Source of the DNA: an uncultured Novosphingobium sp.
GTDB taxonomy: Bacteria; Pseudomonadota; Alphaproteobacteria; Sphingomonadales; Sphingomonadaceae
Direction of reading: 5' to 3'
Assembly: GCA_946886075.1 (NCBI GenBank)
Contig: CAMPHR010000015.1
Coordinates: 10,992 to 74,991, forward strand
DNA length: 64,000 bases
Shown: positions 27,533-36,528 of the stretch, in pieces
Layout of the letters: each line of letters begins with the position of its first letter
Numbering within the stretch: position 1 is the stretch's first letter
The notes under the pieces: model-generated
What the model was told of the DNA's origin: nothing
Database searches by the model: none
The model's input: the letters and a program-made list of their open reading frames with translations, nothing else
Program-made: the position numbers and the translations under genes

Positions 27533-28669
27533 TTACAGCTTCCGTCCATCCGCATCGAAGCGCAGATCGTCCGGCACGTTGATGAAGGGCCGGTCCATCT
27601 CGCTCGCCATCCGGTTTTCCACGCGGAAGACGAAGGCGAGGATGGTCGCGACCGCCATGTAGAGCCCTTCATTGACGATCTGCCCCGCGCGCGAGGTGAA
27701 GTAGATGGCGCGGGCGAGGTCGGGATATTGAAGGACGGTGACACCATTCTCGTCGGCAAGCTCACGAATGGCTGCGGCGATCGCGTCGCAGCCCCTGGCC
27801 ACCACGACCGGCGCTGCGTCCTGCCCAGGCTTGTAGCGCAAGGCGACGGCGAAGTGGGTCGGGTTGGTAATGATCACGCTAGCTTCGGCCACCGCTTGGC
27901 GCGTCGATCCGCTCAATACCTCGAACTGGCGGCGGCGGATATGGCCTTTGAGTTCGGGCGAGCCTTCGCTCTCCTTATGTTCGTCCTTGATGTCTTGCTT
28001 GCTCATGCCGAGGCGCTTGGAGCGCTGCATGATCTGCGCGGGCACGTCGATGCCAGCGATCAGGAACAGGCCGCCCGCCATGATGAGGCAGGTCATGATG
28101 AACATGTTGCCAAGCTCCGACATGGCGGGCGCAAGGCCGGACGAGCCAAGGCCGATGATCGCGGTCAGCCGGTCCCAGATCAGCCAGACGCCAATGGAGC
28201 CGAGCAGCGCGACCTTGGCGATCGACTTCATCAGTTCGATGAGGCCCTGCATGCCGAAGATGCGCTTGAGACCCGCGGCCGGGTTGAGTTTCGACGCTTT
28301 GGGCGCAAAGGCGCCGGGGCGGAAGCCGAGTGAGCCGAGGATCGCAGGCCCTGCGATCGCGGCCAGCGTCGTCGCCAGCAATATGCCGCCGACCGGCAGG
28401 GCTATGCCGGTGAGGAGGCTCATGCCGCGCGCGGCGGGTGCGAAGTCCATGATGTCCTCGCGCCGGAAGCGGAGCGCCTCGATCAGCATCTGGGACAGGG
28501 ATTCGACGATCGACGGGCCCGTGACGGCGATCCAGCCGATCCCGGCCATCACCACCAGCGCGGTCGCCAGTTCCTTGGACTGGAGGATGTCGCCCTTCTT
28601 GGCGGCGTCCTGCAATTTCTTCTGTGTCGGCTTTTCGGTCTTTTCGCCGCCGCCATTGTCCCCGGCCAT
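27533..28669 (-). CDS. flhB: Flagellar export switch protein FlhB
   Basis: The 378-residue inner-membrane protein belongs to the flagellar type III export gate and switches substrate from hook to filament. It has a charged N-terminus (EKTEKPTQKKLQDAAKKGDI), four membrane segments, and the autocleavage motif NPTH at residues 269-272 in VIITNPTHFAVALRY. It starts immediately after fliR. It ends about 40 bases before the sigma-28 promoter of the next gene, so it closes the fliE-flhB run. Confidence 0.96.
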   Translation of the reverse strand: MAGDNGGGEKTEKPTQKKLQDAAKKGDILQSKELATALVVMAGIGWIAVTGPSIVESLSQMLIEALRFRREDIMDFAPAARGMSLLTGIALPVGGILLATTLAAIAGPAILGSLGFRPGAFAPKASKLNPAAGLKRIFGMQGLIELMKSIAKVALLGSIGVWLIWDRLTAIIGLGSSGLAPAMSELGNMFIMTCLIMAGGLFLIAGIDVPAQIMQRSKRLGMSKQDIKDEHKESEGSPELKGHIRRRQFEVLSGSTRQAVAEASVIITNPTHFAVALRYKPGQDAAPVVVARGCDAIAAAIRELADENGVTVLQYPDLARAIYFTSRAGQIVNEGLYMAVATILAFVFRVENRMASEMDRPFINVPDDLRFDADGRKL

Positions 28670-28670
28670 G

Positions 28671-29453
28671 TCAGCGGCCCTCCGCGATCGACTGGGCCTG
28701 GTCGAGGCCGGACTTGAGCGCGGCGGTCAGTCCCTCGCCCATGATCGGCGCGGCGATGGCGAGCAGGATCAGGCCCGCCATCACGGCGACGGGCATGCCC
28801 ACGGCAAAGAGGTTGAGCGACGGGGCGCTGCGGGCGAGCATGCCCATGATGATCTGCACCAGCACCAGCGCAAAGCCGACCGGCAGCGCGATCGTAACGC
28901 CAGCGCCGAGCAGCGATCCGCCGAACTGGACGAGGTGCCAGACCGCATCATTGCTGAGCATCGCATCGCCCGGCGGCAGCGCCTTGTAGCTTTGCACCAC
29001 GAAGCTCGCGAGCATCAGGTGGCCGTCCATGCCGAGCAGCAGGAAGGTGGCGAGAATAGAGAGGAAAGTGCCGACCGCTTGCGTCGCCTGACCCGACGAC
29101 GGATCGACCATGGCGGCGAAGTTCAGGCCCATCGTGTTGCCGATCGCCTCGCCTGCGACGAAGGCGGCGGCATAACCGATCTGCACTGCGAACCCCATGG
29201 CGAGCCCGGCCAGCACTTCACCCATGACCAGCATGACGCCCGCAAAACTGGCGATGCCATCTTGCGGCAATTGGATGGTGACGCTGTTGAGCGCGGCAAG
29301 GCCAAGGACGAGCGAGAGGATGAAGCGCAGCGGCAGCGGCACGGACGGCGCGCCAAATACGGGCGCCGCGATGAAGGCCGCGCCGGGGCGGATCATGGCG
29401 ATGAGCCAGATCCACAGCTGCGTCTCCACATTCGCGAAGCCCGGCGCGATCAT
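28671..29453 (-). CDS. fliR: Flagellar export gate protein FliR
   Basis: The 260-residue protein has about six membrane segments and is part of the FliPQR export gate. It shows the family blocks RPGAAFIAAPVFGAPSVPLP, GEAIGNTMGLNFAAMVDPSSG and LPVGFALVLVQIIMGMLARS. The ATG at 29453 overlaps the fliQ stop by four bases. flhB follows with essentially no gap. Confidence 0.95.
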   Translation of the reverse strand: MIAPGFANVETQLWIWLIAMIRPGAAFIAAPVFGAPSVPLPLRFILSLVLGLAALNSVTIQLPQDGIASFAGVMLVMGEVLAGLAMGFAVQIGYAAAFVAGEAIGNTMGLNFAAMVDPSSGQATQAVGTFLSILATFLLLGMDGHLMLASFVVQSYKALPPGDAMLSNDAVWHLVQFGGSLLGAGVTIALPVGFALVLVQIIMGMLARSAPSLNLFAVGMPVAVMAGLILLAIAAPIMGEGLTAALKSGLDQAQSIAEGR

Positions 29454-29722
29454 TGCAGCAGGTCCGGGATACGTTCGAATATCTCTCGCGTGAAATCGGC
29501 GATCAGGACGAGGATCGACCCGCCGAACAGCACCAGCATGCCGCCCACGACGATGATCTTGGGGATGAAGCTCAACGTCTGTTCGTTGATGGAGGTGGCG
29601 GCCTGCACCATGCCGATGAGCACGCCCGCGATCAGCGCGGGGATCAGGATCGGCGCGGCGGCGAGCGCGGTAATCCAGAGCGCCTGTTGGGCGAGGCCCA
29701 TGAAGAAGTCGGCGTTTTCCAT
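29450..29722 (-). CDS. fliQ: Flagellar export gate protein FliQ
   Basis: The 90-residue protein has two membrane hairpin segments (ALWITALAAAPILIPALIAG and KIIVVGGMLVLFGGSILVLI) around the loop QAATSINEQTLSFIP, the FliQ signature. It is part of the FliPQR gate. Its stop overlaps fliR. It is separated from fliP by ~110 bp holding a family A repeat. Confidence 0.95.
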   Translation of the reverse strand: MENADFFMGLAQQALWITALAAAPILIPALIAGVLIGMVQAATSINEQTLSFIPKIIVVGGMLVLFGGSILVLIADFTREIFERIPDLLQ

Positions 29723-29737
29723 CAGCCCACCCTGCCC

Positions 29738-29814
29738 CCGTTCGGGCTGAGCTTGTCGAAGCCCCCTCTTTCTTCAAAAGAAGAAAAGCCCTTCGACAGG
29801 CTCAGGGCGAACGG
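29738..29814. repeat. Mosaic inverted repeat, family A, copy 3
   Basis: CCGTTCGGGCTGAGCTTGTC at the left; CAGGCTCAGGGCGAACGG at the right; TTC/GAA-rich loop. It lies inside the fli operon between fliP and fliQ. Confidence 0.85.
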
Positions 29815-29834
29815 AGGAGGGGAGTGCGCGCCCG

Positions 29835-30629
29835 TCACGTCGCGAACGACCCCGCCAGCGAGCCCATCGTCAGCGCCCAGCCATCCACCAGCACGAACAG
29901 CAGTAGCTTGAACGGCATGGAGATGATCGTCGGCGACAACATCATCATGCCAAGCGCCATCAGCGTGGAGGCAACCACCAAGTCAATGATGAGGAACGGC
30001 AGGAAGATCATGAAGCCGATCTGGAACGCGGTCTTCAGTTCGCTTGTCACGAACGCCGGGAGCAGGATCGAAAAGGGAATATCGGCAGGCGAGCGGAAGG
30101 CGGGCGCTTCGGCGAGGCTGGCGAAGAGCTTGAGGTCCGTCTCGCGCGTCTGCTTCGCCATGAAGCCATGCAGCACCTTGCCGGAGCGGCCGACCGCCTC
30201 CTCGATGCTGATCTGGCCCTTGCCATAGGGGTCGAAGGCCTGCGCGTTGATCTGCTCGATCGCGGGGCGCATCACGAACAAGGAGAGGAAGAGCGAGAGG
30301 CCCACCAGCACCTGATTGGGCGGCGTCTGCTGCAATCCCAGCGCCTGGCGCAGGATCGACAGGACGATGATGATGCGCGTAAAGCTGGTCATCATGAGCA
30401 CGAGCGACGGCAAAACCGACAGCAGGCTCATCAGGACGAGGATTTGCAGCGACAGCGACAACGGGCGGCCCTCGCCCGAAATCGCGCCCATCGCGCGGGT
30501 CAGGGCGCCGCCGTTATCGACGGGGGCTGCGGGTGCGGCTTGCGCGGCTGCCTGCGCCAAAGCCGGTTCAGCCAGCAGCAGGCCAGCCGTCAGCGCAAGT
30601 CCGCCGATCAACAGCGCCTTAGCGCGCAC
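29835..30629 (-). CDS. fliP: Flagellar export gate protein FliP
   Basis: The 264-residue protein has a cleavable signal ([23 protein letters not shown]) and four later membrane segments, as usual for FliP. Blocks include [39 protein letters not shown] and [21 protein letters not shown] chose the GTG at 30629, which overlaps the fliO stop by 11 bases, has GGAAGG upstream and begins directly before the signal peptide. The longer frame to 30701 only reads through fliO. Confidence 0.93.
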   Translation of the reverse strand: MRAKALLIGGLALTAGLLLAEPALAQAAAQAAPAAPVDNGGALTRAMGAISGEGRPLSLSLQILVLMSLLSVLPSLVLMMTSFTRIIIVLSILRQALGLQQTPPNQVLVGLSLFLSLFVMRPAIEQINAQAFDPYGKGQISIEEAVGRSGKVLHGFMAKQTRETDLKLFASLAEAPAFRSPADIPFSILLPAFVTSELKTAFQIGFMIFLPFLIIDLVVASTLMALGMMMLSPTIISMPFKLLLFVLVDGWALTMGSLAGSFAT

Positions 30630-30882
30630 GATAGGGATCGCCTTCCGCGATCTTCTCGATCCGGCCGCGGGTGACGGACAGCAGGATCTTCTTGCCCTCA
30701 AACTCGACGACGGCGAGCTTGCCGAAAGTGCCGAGCGGGAGCGCTTCGAGCATCTTCAAGGACCGGCCGTCCTGCCCCGCGATCATGCCGGGCTGATATT
30801 TGCGCCAAAGCCACAGCGCGCCGAAGGCCATGCCGCCAATCAGCGGCAGGAGGATCAGCAGTTTGACGAAGTACCAGAACAT
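30619..30882 (-). CDS. fliO: Flagellar export assembly protein FliO
   Basis: The 87-residue protein has one N-terminal membrane segment ([23 protein letters not shown] interior) and a small cytoplasmic domain with [21 protein letters not shown], typical of short alphaproteobacterial FliO. FliO helps assemble FliP rings. It overlaps fliP and follows fliN by ~85 bp. Confidence 0.85.
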   Translation of the reverse strand: MFWYFVKLLILLPLIGGMAFGALWLWRKYQPGMIAGQDGRSLKMLEALPLGTFGKLAVVEFEGKKILLSVTRGRIEKIAEGDPYRAR

Positions 30883-30966
30883 GGGAGCGGTCCGCTATGA
30901 TGGTTAACCGCCCTTTCCGAATCAGAAAGAGCGGCGCGCAGCAAGGGAAAAAGATGGCGCGAGCGA

Positions 30967-31305
30967 TCAGCCGCGCCGTTCGACCCCGGCAAGGCGGCTT
31001 TCGGCAGCGGCAATATCGACGATGCGGATGCCATAGCGGCCATTGACCGTCACCACCTCGCCCTTCGCGATCAGGGCGCCATTGACCATGATGTCGAGCA
31101 GATCATCGGCCTGGCGATCCAGCTCCACGATACTGCCTTCGGCAAGGTCCATCACCTCGGCGAGGCGCAGCGAGGTGGAGCCTACCTCGACCGACATGCG
31201 GACGGGAATGTCGGCCAGCAGGCGGAACTGGGGATTACTGACCATGCGGCTCAATCCATTGTCGGCAAAGCCGTCGATGCGCGGCGCTTCGCTCATGTCA
31301 CTCAT
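30967..31305 (-). CDS. fliN: Flagellar motor switch protein FliN
   Basis: The 112-residue protein has the SpoA-type C-ring domain: LLADIPVRMSVEVGSTSLRL, GSIVELDRQADDLLDIMVNG and KGEVVTVNGRYGIRIVDI. It forms the base of the C-ring with FliM and FliG. The ATG at 31305 overlaps the fliM stop by four bases. Confidence 0.95.
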   Translation of the reverse strand: MSDMSEAPRIDGFADNGLSRMVSNPQFRLLADIPVRMSVEVGSTSLRLAEVMDLAEGSIVELDRQADDLLDIMVNGALIAKGEVVTVNGRYGIRIVDIAAAESRLAGVERRG

Positions 31306-32204
31306 TGTTCGGGTCCCCAAGAAGGCTGTGTGCTGGAAAGCTTTTCGATCTGGAATGCGGCGCGGCCGTCCTGCTCGCCGATTGATCCATGGGCGACGAT
31401 GCGGTCACCCACGATCAGCGGCAGGCTGCGGCTGATATTGACTGGAATGATGTCGCCCGCCTTCAACTGCATGAGGTCGGCGAGCGAGAGGTTGGGACGC
31501 GCCAGCACCGTGCGCGCGGGCAGGCGTATGTCGCGCATGCGGTTGGCGATGCGGGTCTGCCAGACGGGATCGATGCGATCTTCATCCACGGGCGCCTTCG
31601 TCCCCATCAGCGGCTCGACAGCGCGCAGCGACGAAAGCGGGAAGAGCAGGTCGATCGGCCATTCCATGTCACGCGCGATGCTGAGCATGAAGCGTTGCAA
31701 CACCATCTGTTCGCCCGGCAGCGCGGCGGACGCGAAGCCGATGCCCGCTTCCCGGACGATCAGGCCGGTTTCCAGCGGCAGGATGTCGATCCAGCTTTCG
31801 ACCAGCCGCGCGATCAGCCCTTCGGAAATACGGCTGATCAGCCGGTCTTCGGTCGGGGTGAACTCGCCGCGCGCGGGCAGCGGACGGTTACCGATGCCAC
31901 CGTAGAAGCAATCGACCAGCGTGGAGATCATGGCCGCGTCCATGCGCAGCAGCATCTGCCCCTTGAGCGGCGCGATGCGATAGACGCCGATGCTGGTGAA
32001 GGCGGGCACCTGCGCTTGCCAGGCGGCGAAATCCAGCACCTGCGCGTCCTGTGCCACCACATGCGCGCGCGCGCCGGAGACCGGCTCGATCAAGGCACGC
32101 AAACGCCGGCCGAGCTTTTCGCCCAGCCGGTCGAGCCCGGACAGCAGCTGTGGTGTCTGCGATTCCCCGCGCCCGAAGGCGTAGGTCTGAACGTCGTTCA
32201 TCAT
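31302..32204 (-). CDS. fliM: Flagellar motor switch protein FliM (no CheY-binding N-terminus)
   Basis: The 300-residue protein has the FliM middle domain (FTSIGVYRIAPLKGQMLLRM, LVDCFYGGIGN) and the C-terminal SpoA domain (LPARTVLARPNLSLADLMQL). It lacks the N-terminal peptide of the form LSQDEIDALL that binds phospho-CheY: the protein begins MMNDVQTYAFGRGESQTPQL. An in-frame stop (TAG) lies just upstream, so no longer start is possible. A perfect hairpin immediately precedes the ATG and includes its ribosome binding site. Confidence 0.93.
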   Translation of the reverse strand: MMNDVQTYAFGRGESQTPQLLSGLDRLGEKLGRRLRALIEPVSGARAHVVAQDAQVLDFAAWQAQVPAFTSIGVYRIAPLKGQMLLRMDAAMISTLVDCFYGGIGNRPLPARGEFTPTEDRLISRISEGLIARLVESWIDILPLETGLIVREAGIGFASAALPGEQMVLQRFMLSIARDMEWPIDLLFPLSSLRAVEPLMGTKAPVDEDRIDPVWQTRIANRMRDIRLPARTVLARPNLSLADLMQLKAGDIIPVNISRSLPLIVGDRIVAHGSIGEQDGRAAFQIEKLSSTQPSWGPEQ

Positions 32205-32233
32205 AGTCCCCTGCCCTAGCGGGTCAGGGGACT
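32205..32233 (-). promoter_or_regulatory. Hairpin covering the fliM ribosome binding site
   Basis: AGTCCCCTG (32233-32225 on the minus strand) pairs perfectly with CAGGGGACT (32213-32205), which contains the AGGGG ribosome binding site and abuts the ATG. Three more C-G pairs follow past one bulged base. Confidence 0.65.
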
Positions 32234-32253
32234 TCCCGACCTTTCAGGCACCC

Positions 32254-32886
32254 CTATTGAATAACGAAATTGGTAAAATAAACGTTATCGATGCCGCCAT
32301 AGCCCGCCTTTTGCTTCAAAATATCGTTGATGACGCTCTTGATCTTGCCCTGGAGCAAGCGTTTGCCCTCCGGCGTCGCCAGCATCGTTTCGGGCTGCTG
32401 GGCGAGCATCATCAGCACTTGGCTGCGAATCGCCATCTCATGCGTCTTGATCGCTTCGATCACGCGCATGTCGTAATAGGTTGAAACTGCGACCGAAATC
32501 TGGGCGAAAGCATCCGTGTCCGACATGTTGGACGTGAAGGGCGCCTGCAGCTGGAAATAGGTCGCCTGATAGGCGGCCGGATTGGCGGGCGTGGGCAAGT
32601 CGATGCCCTTGCCCGGCTTGTGCCCGCCCGCATGACCGCCGCCTTCGCCATGTCCCTCACCGCCCATGCCGTGGGCCTTGGCCACTTCCTCCGCGCTTTC
32701 GCCCGCGAGGACGAGGACAGGCTTGTTGGGATCTTCCTTGGGCCCTTCTTCCTTGGCGCTGAAGAAACCGGCGGCGTAGAGCCCGCCAGCCGTGCCCGCC
32801 CCCCCTAAGACGAGCGCGGCGGCGGCCAGCAGGATCATCTTCATGCCCCCGCCCTTTTTCTTCTTCGCCTTCGCCTCGTCGCTCAT
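32254..32886 (-). CDS. fliL: Flagellar basal body-associated protein FliL
   Basis: The 210-residue protein has a Lys-rich cytoplasmic start (EAKAKKKKGGGMK), one membrane segment (MILLAAAALVLGGAGTAGGL) and a periplasmic domain with YFQLQAPFTSNMSDTDAFAQ and the C-terminal VYFTNFVIQ, the FliL ending. A His/Gly-rich linker (EGHGEGGGHAGGHKPG) is inserted after the membrane segment. FliL supports the stators. It follows fliK by 27 bases. Confidence 0.92.
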   Translation of the reverse strand: MSDEAKAKKKKGGGMKMILLAAAALVLGGAGTAGGLYAAGFFSAKEEGPKEDPNKPVLVLAGESAEEVAKAHGMGGEGHGEGGGHAGGHKPGKGIDLPTPANPAAYQATYFQLQAPFTSNMSDTDAFAQISVAVSTYYDMRVIEAIKTHEMAIRSQVLMMLAQQPETMLATPEGKRLLQGKIKSVINDILKQKAGYGGIDNVYFTNFVIQ

Positions 32887-32913
32887 CTGCTAGTCCCCCG
32901 AATATCCTGAAAC

Positions 32914-34776
32914 CTATGCGTACCGCGCGCGCGCCCGATCATGGGCGGCAGGCTGCGCATCCGCATGGTTAAGAACGGCAGGATCGCCGGAGCCTTTAGG
33001 GCCAAAACCGTTATTTTCGCGCCCCTGCCAGCGATTTTGCTGACCCTGGGGCTGGCCCATATTCTGGCCGCCATTCTGCGCCCAACCAGAGGTTTGAGAG
33101 CCCTGTTGCGAGGGTTGCTGTTGCTGTTGAGACGACGACTGATTAGCGGTTTCGGCGCGGTGCGCCTCGGCGATGGCGGGCGCGCGTTCGACCTTCACCT
33201 CGGCGATGCGGACGGCGGCGAGACCTGCGTCAAGCTTCAGCCGGTCGCTATCCTGCCGCAAGGCCATTTCCGCCGCCTCGTTGGCAACGGTCAGGCTGAC
33301 GGCAGCGCCATCCGTGTCGTGGCGGATGTCCACCTGCACGGCGCCAAGATGATGCGTATCGATCTGGAAACGTCCCTGCGCGCCATTGGCCGATAGCCCA
33401 GCGATGTCGCGGGCAAGCCCGTCGATCCATTGTCCCGACACGCCCATATCGACGACCTGCGCGCCAAGGCTGGCGGAGAGATCGGGCGACGGCAAAACTG
33501 GGGCCGCAGCGGCTACGGGAGAACTATTCACTTGCGGAACGGTGACAGCAGGCGCGGTCGGAGCCACATCAGCAGGCGACGGAGCCATTGACGGGTCGAA
33601 TGCCGGTTCAACCTGGCGAGTTGGGGCATCAGCCTTCGCCTGAACAGCGGCGGAAACCTGTTCGCCGACGCGCACGGACGCGCCAGTCTGGCGGGCGGCG
33701 ACCTGTTCGCGCACGATTTGCAGAAGAGCGATTGCTTCCGCCTTCATCGGCTTGCCGTGGAGGACCGGCGCTGCTGGCAAGGCAAGTTCGGGCGCCGGAA
33801 TATCTTCTGCCGTAGCGCTTCCAGGCGCGTCGGGAGCCGCCGAGGGGCGCTTGTTGTCGCTCAGCCTGGTTCGCTGGTCAGCGGCGATCTGTTCAGGCGC
33901 GCTCTCGACTGGCGCAGGAGCAGCCGGGCGCGGCAATGGCACAGCTACCGTCATGACGGCCGCCACGTCTGGCGCGGCTGCGACGGGTTCGGTGCTGTCG
34001 GCTGGCGCCTGGGTCGCGGGTTCAGCAGTGACCGGCGGAACGATGGCAGCTGCTGCTGCCACGGGCTGCGGCACTGACGCTGAAGGCGCAGCATCTTGCT
34101 CGGTGCGTTCGACCTTCGCCTTTTGCTTTGGCGGTGATTTGGTCTCGGTCGGAGCGGCTTCCTCTCCGACGGGCGTCAGCGGGTCTGGATCAGCTTCGCC
34201 TTTATGAGCGGCCGGGTGCGGCTTCGGCGACTGAACGGGCGGGGTTGCTTGCTCCGGTAAAGCTGCCTCGGGCTGGACAGGCGTCTCACCGGGCGCTCCG
34301 GCCTGTGGCGGAATGGGTGCTTCGTCCGGGAAGCCCGCCTCGGGCTGGACCGGGAGTTGTGCAGGCTCGACCTGCGGCCCTGACGGAGCGTCGGCAAGCT
34401 GCTTGACGAGCCCGAGCGCACGGCCAGGCGGCAATTGCGACGGCAAGGATTTGCCGGCGGCGACCGCGATCGCGAGACCGTGCGGCACATGGCCATGTGC
34501 AGGCTTGGCCTCCGGCTGACCGATGTTCACTGGCAAATCGGGGGTGGCGACAGCTGCATCCTGCCCCTCAACTGGCGGGAGTTCGGACGCTGTGGCCGGG
34601 GCAGATGCTCCGCCAATCTGCGGCACGGCGGGGGCAACGGCGCTCTCTTCTGCCATGGTGCCGTCGAGCAGCGCGGCGAAGTCGGCCATGTCGCCAGGCG
34701 CGGCAGGCTGTGCCGCCGCAACGCCCGGCGAGGCCGAGGAAAAGAGCAGTGCCTTCAGGCTGGAAAGCATGTTCAT
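32914..34776 (-). CDS. fliK: Flagellar hook-length control protein FliK
   Basis: The 620-residue product is a Pro/Ala/Glu-rich, low-complexity ruler (~60-440) followed by a compact C-terminal domain with QIDTHHLGAVQVDIRHDTDG, the FliK substrate-switch domain, and a Gln-rich tail. Such composition is usual for FliK. The ATG at 34776 has GGAG nine bases upstream; an ATG at 34785 directly abuts that GGAG and is unlikely. It overlaps the end of fliJ region without a gap. Confidence 0.88.
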   Translation of the reverse strand: MNMLSSLKALLFSSASPGVAAAQPAAPGDMADFAALLDGTMAEESAVAPAVPQIGGASAPATASELPPVEGQDAAVATPDLPVNIGQPEAKPAHGHVPHGLAIAVAAGKSLPSQLPPGRALGLVKQLADAPSGPQVEPAQLPVQPEAGFPDEAPIPPQAGAPGETPVQPEAALPEQATPPVQSPKPHPAAHKGEADPDPLTPVGEEAAPTETKSPPKQKAKVERTEQDAAPSASVPQPVAAAAAIVPPVTAEPATQAPADSTEPVAAAPDVAAVMTVAVPLPRPAAPAPVESAPEQIAADQRTRLSDNKRPSAAPDAPGSATAEDIPAPELALPAAPVLHGKPMKAEAIALLQIVREQVAARQTGASVRVGEQVSAAVQAKADAPTRQVEPAFDPSMAPSPADVAPTAPAVTVPQVNSSPVAAAAPVLPSPDLSASLGAQVVDMGVSGQWIDGLARDIAGLSANGAQGRFQIDTHHLGAVQVDIRHDTDGAAVSLTVANEAAEMALRQDSDRLKLDAGLAAVRIAEVKVERAPAIAEAHRAETANQSSSQQQQQPSQQGSQTSGWAQNGGQNMGQPQGQQNRWQGRENNGFGPKGSGDPAVLNHADAQPAAHDRARARYA

Positions 34777-34777
34777 C

Positions 34778-35203
34778 TCATACATCTCCTGTCCGCTGCA
34801 TCCGGCGGTAGCGCGGCAGGGCCGCCAGCTTGGTTTCCCGCCATTCCTCCAGGTCCGCGCGGGCGCGGTCCTTGAGCTTTTCGGCGATCTCGCGGTCCCG
34901 ATTGGCCGCGAGGGTTAGGCCTTCCTTAGCCTCGACCTTGCGGCGCGCATCGTAGAGCGCGCCATCCAGCTGACGGCCAGCCTGCTCAAGCCGGCCAGCA
35001 AGTTCCTGCATCGCTGCAAAATTCGCGCCAGTTGCCATGCCGGGGTCGGAAAAAAGATCATTCCGCACCTTGCGCAGCCTGTCGGCATTGCGTTCGATGC
35101 CATCCGCTTCGTCACGCGCGCGGGCGGTTTCAGCGACAGCCATGGCGTGCTGGACATGGCGCACGCGCAGCACGCGCTGGCGGGTCTTGAGCGCGCCGTT
35201 CAT
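34778..35203 (-). CDS. fliJ: Flagellar export chaperone FliJ
   Basis: The 141-residue protein is predicted to be a long antiparallel coiled coil, rich in Arg, Ala, Glu and Asp (for example RDREIAEKLKDRARADLEEW). Size, composition and position between fliI and fliK identify it as the export-ATPase stalk FliJ; there is little primary-sequence signature. Its start overlaps the fliI stop by four bases. Confidence 0.85.
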   Translation of the reverse strand: MNGALKTRQRVLRVRHVQHAMAVAETARARDEADGIERNADRLRKVRNDLFSDPGMATGANFAAMQELAGRLEQAGRQLDGALYDARRKVEAKEGLTLAANRDREIAEKLKDRARADLEEWRETKLAALPRYRRMQRTGDV

Positions 35204-36528
35204 GCGCCAAACTCAGCGATCAGAGCGCCCGCACTGGTGTCGAGGTCGATGAAGCTTTTCTGGTCCTGCCGGATGAAGTCGAGGATTTCCTGGCGGCGCT
35301 GCACCGCTTCGTCGATCACCGGATCGTTGCCGGGGCGGTAGGCGCCCATCAGGATAAGGTCGCGATTTTCCTCATAGGCGGCCCAGAGGCGGCGGTAGGA
35401 CGCGGCGGCCATGCGATGTTGGTCGGGCACAACATCGGCCATCACGCGCGAGAGGGACTTGCCGATATCGATGGCCGGGAAGATCGCCTGCTCCGACAGA
35501 TGGCGCGAGAGGACGAAGTGGCCATCCACGATGGCGCGGGCGGCGTCCACGATCGGATCGTCAGTGTCGTCGCCATCTGCCAGCACAGTGTAGAGCGCAG
35601 TGATGGAGCCGCCGGTGCGGGCGTCCACCCCTGCCCGCTCGACGAGCCGAGGGATCAGCGCGAGCGCAGAGGGCGGATAACCCTTCATCGCGGGCGGTTC
35701 ACCAAGCGCCAGCCCGATCTCACGCTGGGCATGGGCGCAGCGAGTCAGGCTGTCGATGAGGAGCAGCACCTTCTTGCCGCGCGCGCGGAAATATTCGGCG
35801 ATGGCGGTGGCGCGGGCGGCGGCGCGCAGGCGCAGCACCGGGGGATGGTCGGCCGGCACGGCGACGACGATCGACTTGTGCATCGCGCCCTTGAGCTTGG
35901 TTTCGAGGAAGTCGCTGACCTCGCGGCCGCGTTCGCCGATCAAGCCCGCGACCACGATGTCGGCTTCGGCGCCCTGAATCATCTGGCCCATGAGGACCGA
36001 CTTGCCGACGCCCGAACCGGCGATGATGGCGATGCGCTGACCCCGACCAGCGGTGAGCAGCGCGTTGACGGCGCGGACGCCCAGGTCGAACGGTTCGGTG
36101 ACACGGCCCCGGTCCAGGACATTGCCCTTAACGCCATTGAGCGGCCAGTTGCCGCCCGCGATGATCGGGCCCTTGCGGTCGAGCGGCTGGCCCATGGCGT
36201 CGATGACGCGGCCGATGAGGCCCTCGCCCACCTGCACCATGTTCGCCTGGCTGTCCGGCTCTACCCGCGCGCCATTTTCGAGCGGCACATCATTGTCGAG
36301 CGGAACCAGCAACGTCTTGTCGCCACGAAAGCCGACGACTTCAGCACGGCAGATCGAGCCATCCGACGCGATCACCTTCGCGCCCGCGCCGATCGGCTTG
36401 CGAAAGCCGGTGACCTCCAGCATGCCCGCGTCATGGCTGACCAGGCGGCCGACATGGCGAGGGGCGCGGTTCTGGACTTGCAGATGGTCGAACAGGCTTT
36501 CGGCCTGGGCGAGCGCGGCCTTGATCAT
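35200..36528 (-). CDS. fliI: Flagellum-specific ATPase FliI
   Basis: The 442-residue export ATPase has Walker A IIAGSGVGKSVLMGQM, Walker B KVLLLIDSLTRCAHAQREIG and the signature GEPPAMKGYPPS. The N-terminal half carries the beta-barrel domain. It works with FliH and FliJ at the export gate. It overlaps fliH and fliJ by four bases at each end. Confidence 0.96.
   Translation of the reverse strand: MIKAALAQAESLFDHLQVQNRAPRHVGRLVSHDAGMLEVTGFRKPIGAGAKVIASDGSICRAEVVGFRGDKTLLVPLDNDVPLENGARVEPDSQANMVQVGEGLIGRVIDAMGQPLDRKGPIIAGGNWPLNGVKGNVLDRGRVTEPFDLGVRAVNALLTAGRGQRIAIIAGSGVGKSVLMGQMIQGAEADIVVAGLIGERGREVSDFLETKLKGAMHKSIVVAVPADHPPVLRLRAAARATAIAEYFRARGKKVLLLIDSLTRCAHAQREIGLALGEPPAMKGYPPSALALIPRLVERAGVDARTGGSITALYTVLADGDDTDDPIVDAARAIVDGHFVLSRHLSEQAIFPAIDIGKSLSRVMADVVPDQHRMAAASYRRLWAAYEENRDLILMGAYRPGNDPVIDEAVQRRQEILDFIRQDQKSFIDLDTSAGALIAEFGA

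Noticed and set aside
27864..29750. A 628-codon open frame on the plus strand
   Set aside because: It is antisense to flhB, fliR and fliQ, and its product has no coherent family.
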